A stretch of DNA of 6,807 bases from contig JAGPDJ010000134.1 of the NCBI GenBank assembly GCA_018057635.1, positions 1-6,807 on the forward strand. Reading direction: 5' to 3'. Source of the stretch: Ferruginibacter sp. (GTDB lineage Bacteria; Bacteroidota; Bacteroidia; Chitinophagales; Chitinophagaceae). A program made the translations under genes and the position numbers. Of the stretch, positions 5,865 to 6,807 are shown in pieces (positions within the stretch are counted from its first letter, which is position 1; each line of letters starts with the position of its first letter). The notes below the pieces were generated by a model that had not been told where the DNA came from, did not search any database, and saw nothing but the letters and a program-made list of their open reading frames with translations.

Positions 5865-6794
5865 TTGAATTTTGTACAAATAACCCGCTGGAAAACGCTG
5901 ATGATAATTGGGTTGTTATTTTGTTTTTTGTTTGCATCTGCAACTACCTTTCCGCAAAGTACTCAAGATAGTTCATTCAGTACATCTACGCCAGAGGAAG
6001 CCATTGAATATATTAAATCATTGAAACAACTTGCTACAAGCGCCTATTGGCCAAATATAAAGCCGGAACAATTTCTCACTAATTTAAATATAAATGTCAC
6101 GAACCGTTTAAGCATGTACCCGGGCAGGGGAACTTATTTTTGCGGATATGGTGCCTTAACTTACCTGTACCTGCAGGATGATCCGTTGGGATATGTAAAA
6201 TTTATGGTTAGCCTGTACCAAAATGGCAAAGCAACAATTGGCTCTCAATTAATTACACCTTCGGGGATTATAAAAAAAACTGCAGGAACCCTGAAGTATA
6301 AAGGACTGCTTGACATAAGGCCTGCTGAACAAATGTTATATCTTTCGCTAGCAGATCATTTTAAAGGATACGTAAATATATTTAACCGGCGTTATAATAC
6401 CGGCGATGAAAACACATTCTGGGCTTCTGTTAACTATGCAAAATTTAACAGGATGATCCGCAAACTTCTTAACTACAAAGTGGAAGCCTGGGGAAGCGAT
6501 CTGAAACAACCTGCTGTTGGCAATGTATTTGAATACATCAGTGCTGCCATGAAAAAAGGCACCGTTGCATTGTATTTAAATAACAGGATACTGCACAAGA
6601 AGAAACATGAACGTATTAAACTGGGATTGCCAACACATTATGTTATCCTGGAAAGCATCAGCAAATCTGACGATTATATAACCATGATTTTCTGGGATTA
6701 TGGCGGTAAAACATTGCTGCAGTTTAAACCTGATTTCCTGCACAAAATTGTATTTGGTATTTCTATTTGTTCAAAAAACAGTACCGTTGAATAG
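5865..6794 (+). CDS. Exported protein of unknown family, possible papain/C39-like cysteine peptidase
   Basis: I do not recognise the family of this 309-residue protein. The N-terminus looks like a signal peptide: basic RWK at 8-10, hydrophobic 12-24, possible cut after FASA (Ala26). The mature part is mainly helical. Three elements suggest a papain-like fold. Cys93 in GTYFCGYGALTYL starts a helix, as the nucleophile does in C39/papain enzymes. His258 in LPTHYVILESI resembles the 'HyVvL' strand of C39-like domains. Asp278 in MIFWDYGG is where their 'DP..G' aspartate falls. The Cys-His distance (~165 residues) is long and would require an inserted helical region at ~105-235. Substrate and activity are unknown. 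The start is uncertain: TTG at 5865 keeps the basic n-region, ATG at 5901 (residue 13) loses it, and an ATG pair at 5854/5857 is out of frame by one base. The gene follows the patatin gene on the same strand after 72 bp. Confidence 0.8.
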   Translation: MNFVQITRWKTLMIIGLLFCFLFASATTFPQSTQDSSFSTSTPEEAIEYIKSLKQLATSAYWPNIKPEQFLTNLNINVTNRLSMYPGRGTYFCGYGALTYLYLQDDPLGYVKFMVSLYQNGKATIGSQLITPSGIIKKTAGTLKYKGLLDIRPAEQMLYLSLADHFKGYVNIFNRRYNTGDENTFWASVNYAKFNRMIRKLLNYKVEAWGSDLKQPAVGNVFEYISAAMKKGTVALYLNNRILHKKKHERIKLGLPTHYVILESISKSDDYITMIFWDYGGKTLLQFKPDFLHKIVFGISICSKNSTVE

Positions 6795-6807
6795 TAAGCA
6801 CATATAT

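Noticed and set aside
5686..5943. An 85-codon minus-strand frame bridging the patatin 3' end and the last gene.
   Set aside because: It overlaps both real genes, crosses the candidate promoter and has no recognisable features.
1..6807. Defence island, CRISPR, prophage, transposon or biosynthetic cluster.
   Set aside because: There is no nuclease, transposase, integrase, phage or synthase gene, no direct-repeat array and no tRNA-linked junction. The genes look like ordinary envelope and housekeeping-type genes.

Overview
The window looks like an ordinary chromosomal stretch from a Bacteroidota bacterium. A member of Chitinophagia/Chitinophagaceae would fit, but that rank is inference. Four things point to the phylum. 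The first gene ends in a type IX secretion (T9SS) C-terminal sorting domain, a system known from this phylum. The DNA is AT-rich. Start codons follow A/T-rich leaders with little or no Shine-Dalgarno sequence. Several intergenic regions carry the Bacteroidota -7 promoter motif TAnnTTTG. I see no mobile element, CRISPR array, rRNA or tRNA.

Layout. (1) At 2-640 (+) is the 3' end of a large secreted protein: an Ig/PKD-like domain, then a T9SS sorting domain, then a strong rho-independent terminator (664-699). (2) Converging on it is a GNAT acetyltransferase (779-1225, -). (3) At 1407-2546 (-) is a compact two-gene unit, read right to left. It has a candidate promoter (TATATTTG on the minus strand) abutting a perfect 16-bp palindrome, then a membrane-anchored OB-fold (tRNA_anti-like) protein, then a secreted YceI-family protein, then a 15-bp-stem terminator. 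(4) At 2624-3415 (-) is a membrane-anchored M90/MtfA-type zinc metallopeptidase. (5) Divergent from it, at 3570-5792 (+), is a patatin-like phospholipase fused to a POTRA-like segment and an Omp85/BamA-type outer-membrane barrel. (6) At 5865-6794 (+) is an exported protein of unrecognised family with a Cys...His...Asp arrangement suggesting a papain/C39-like cysteine peptidase. Its start codon is ambiguous in an interesting way.

How the genes relate. Four or five of the six products are predicted to be exported or envelope-associated. Apart from the OB-fold/YceI pair, nothing shows that they form one pathway. I found no clear multi-gene new system. The items most worth a second look are the Cys/His/Asp protein with its apparent one-base start disruption, and the palindrome that places the OB-fold/YceI unit under probable repressor control.
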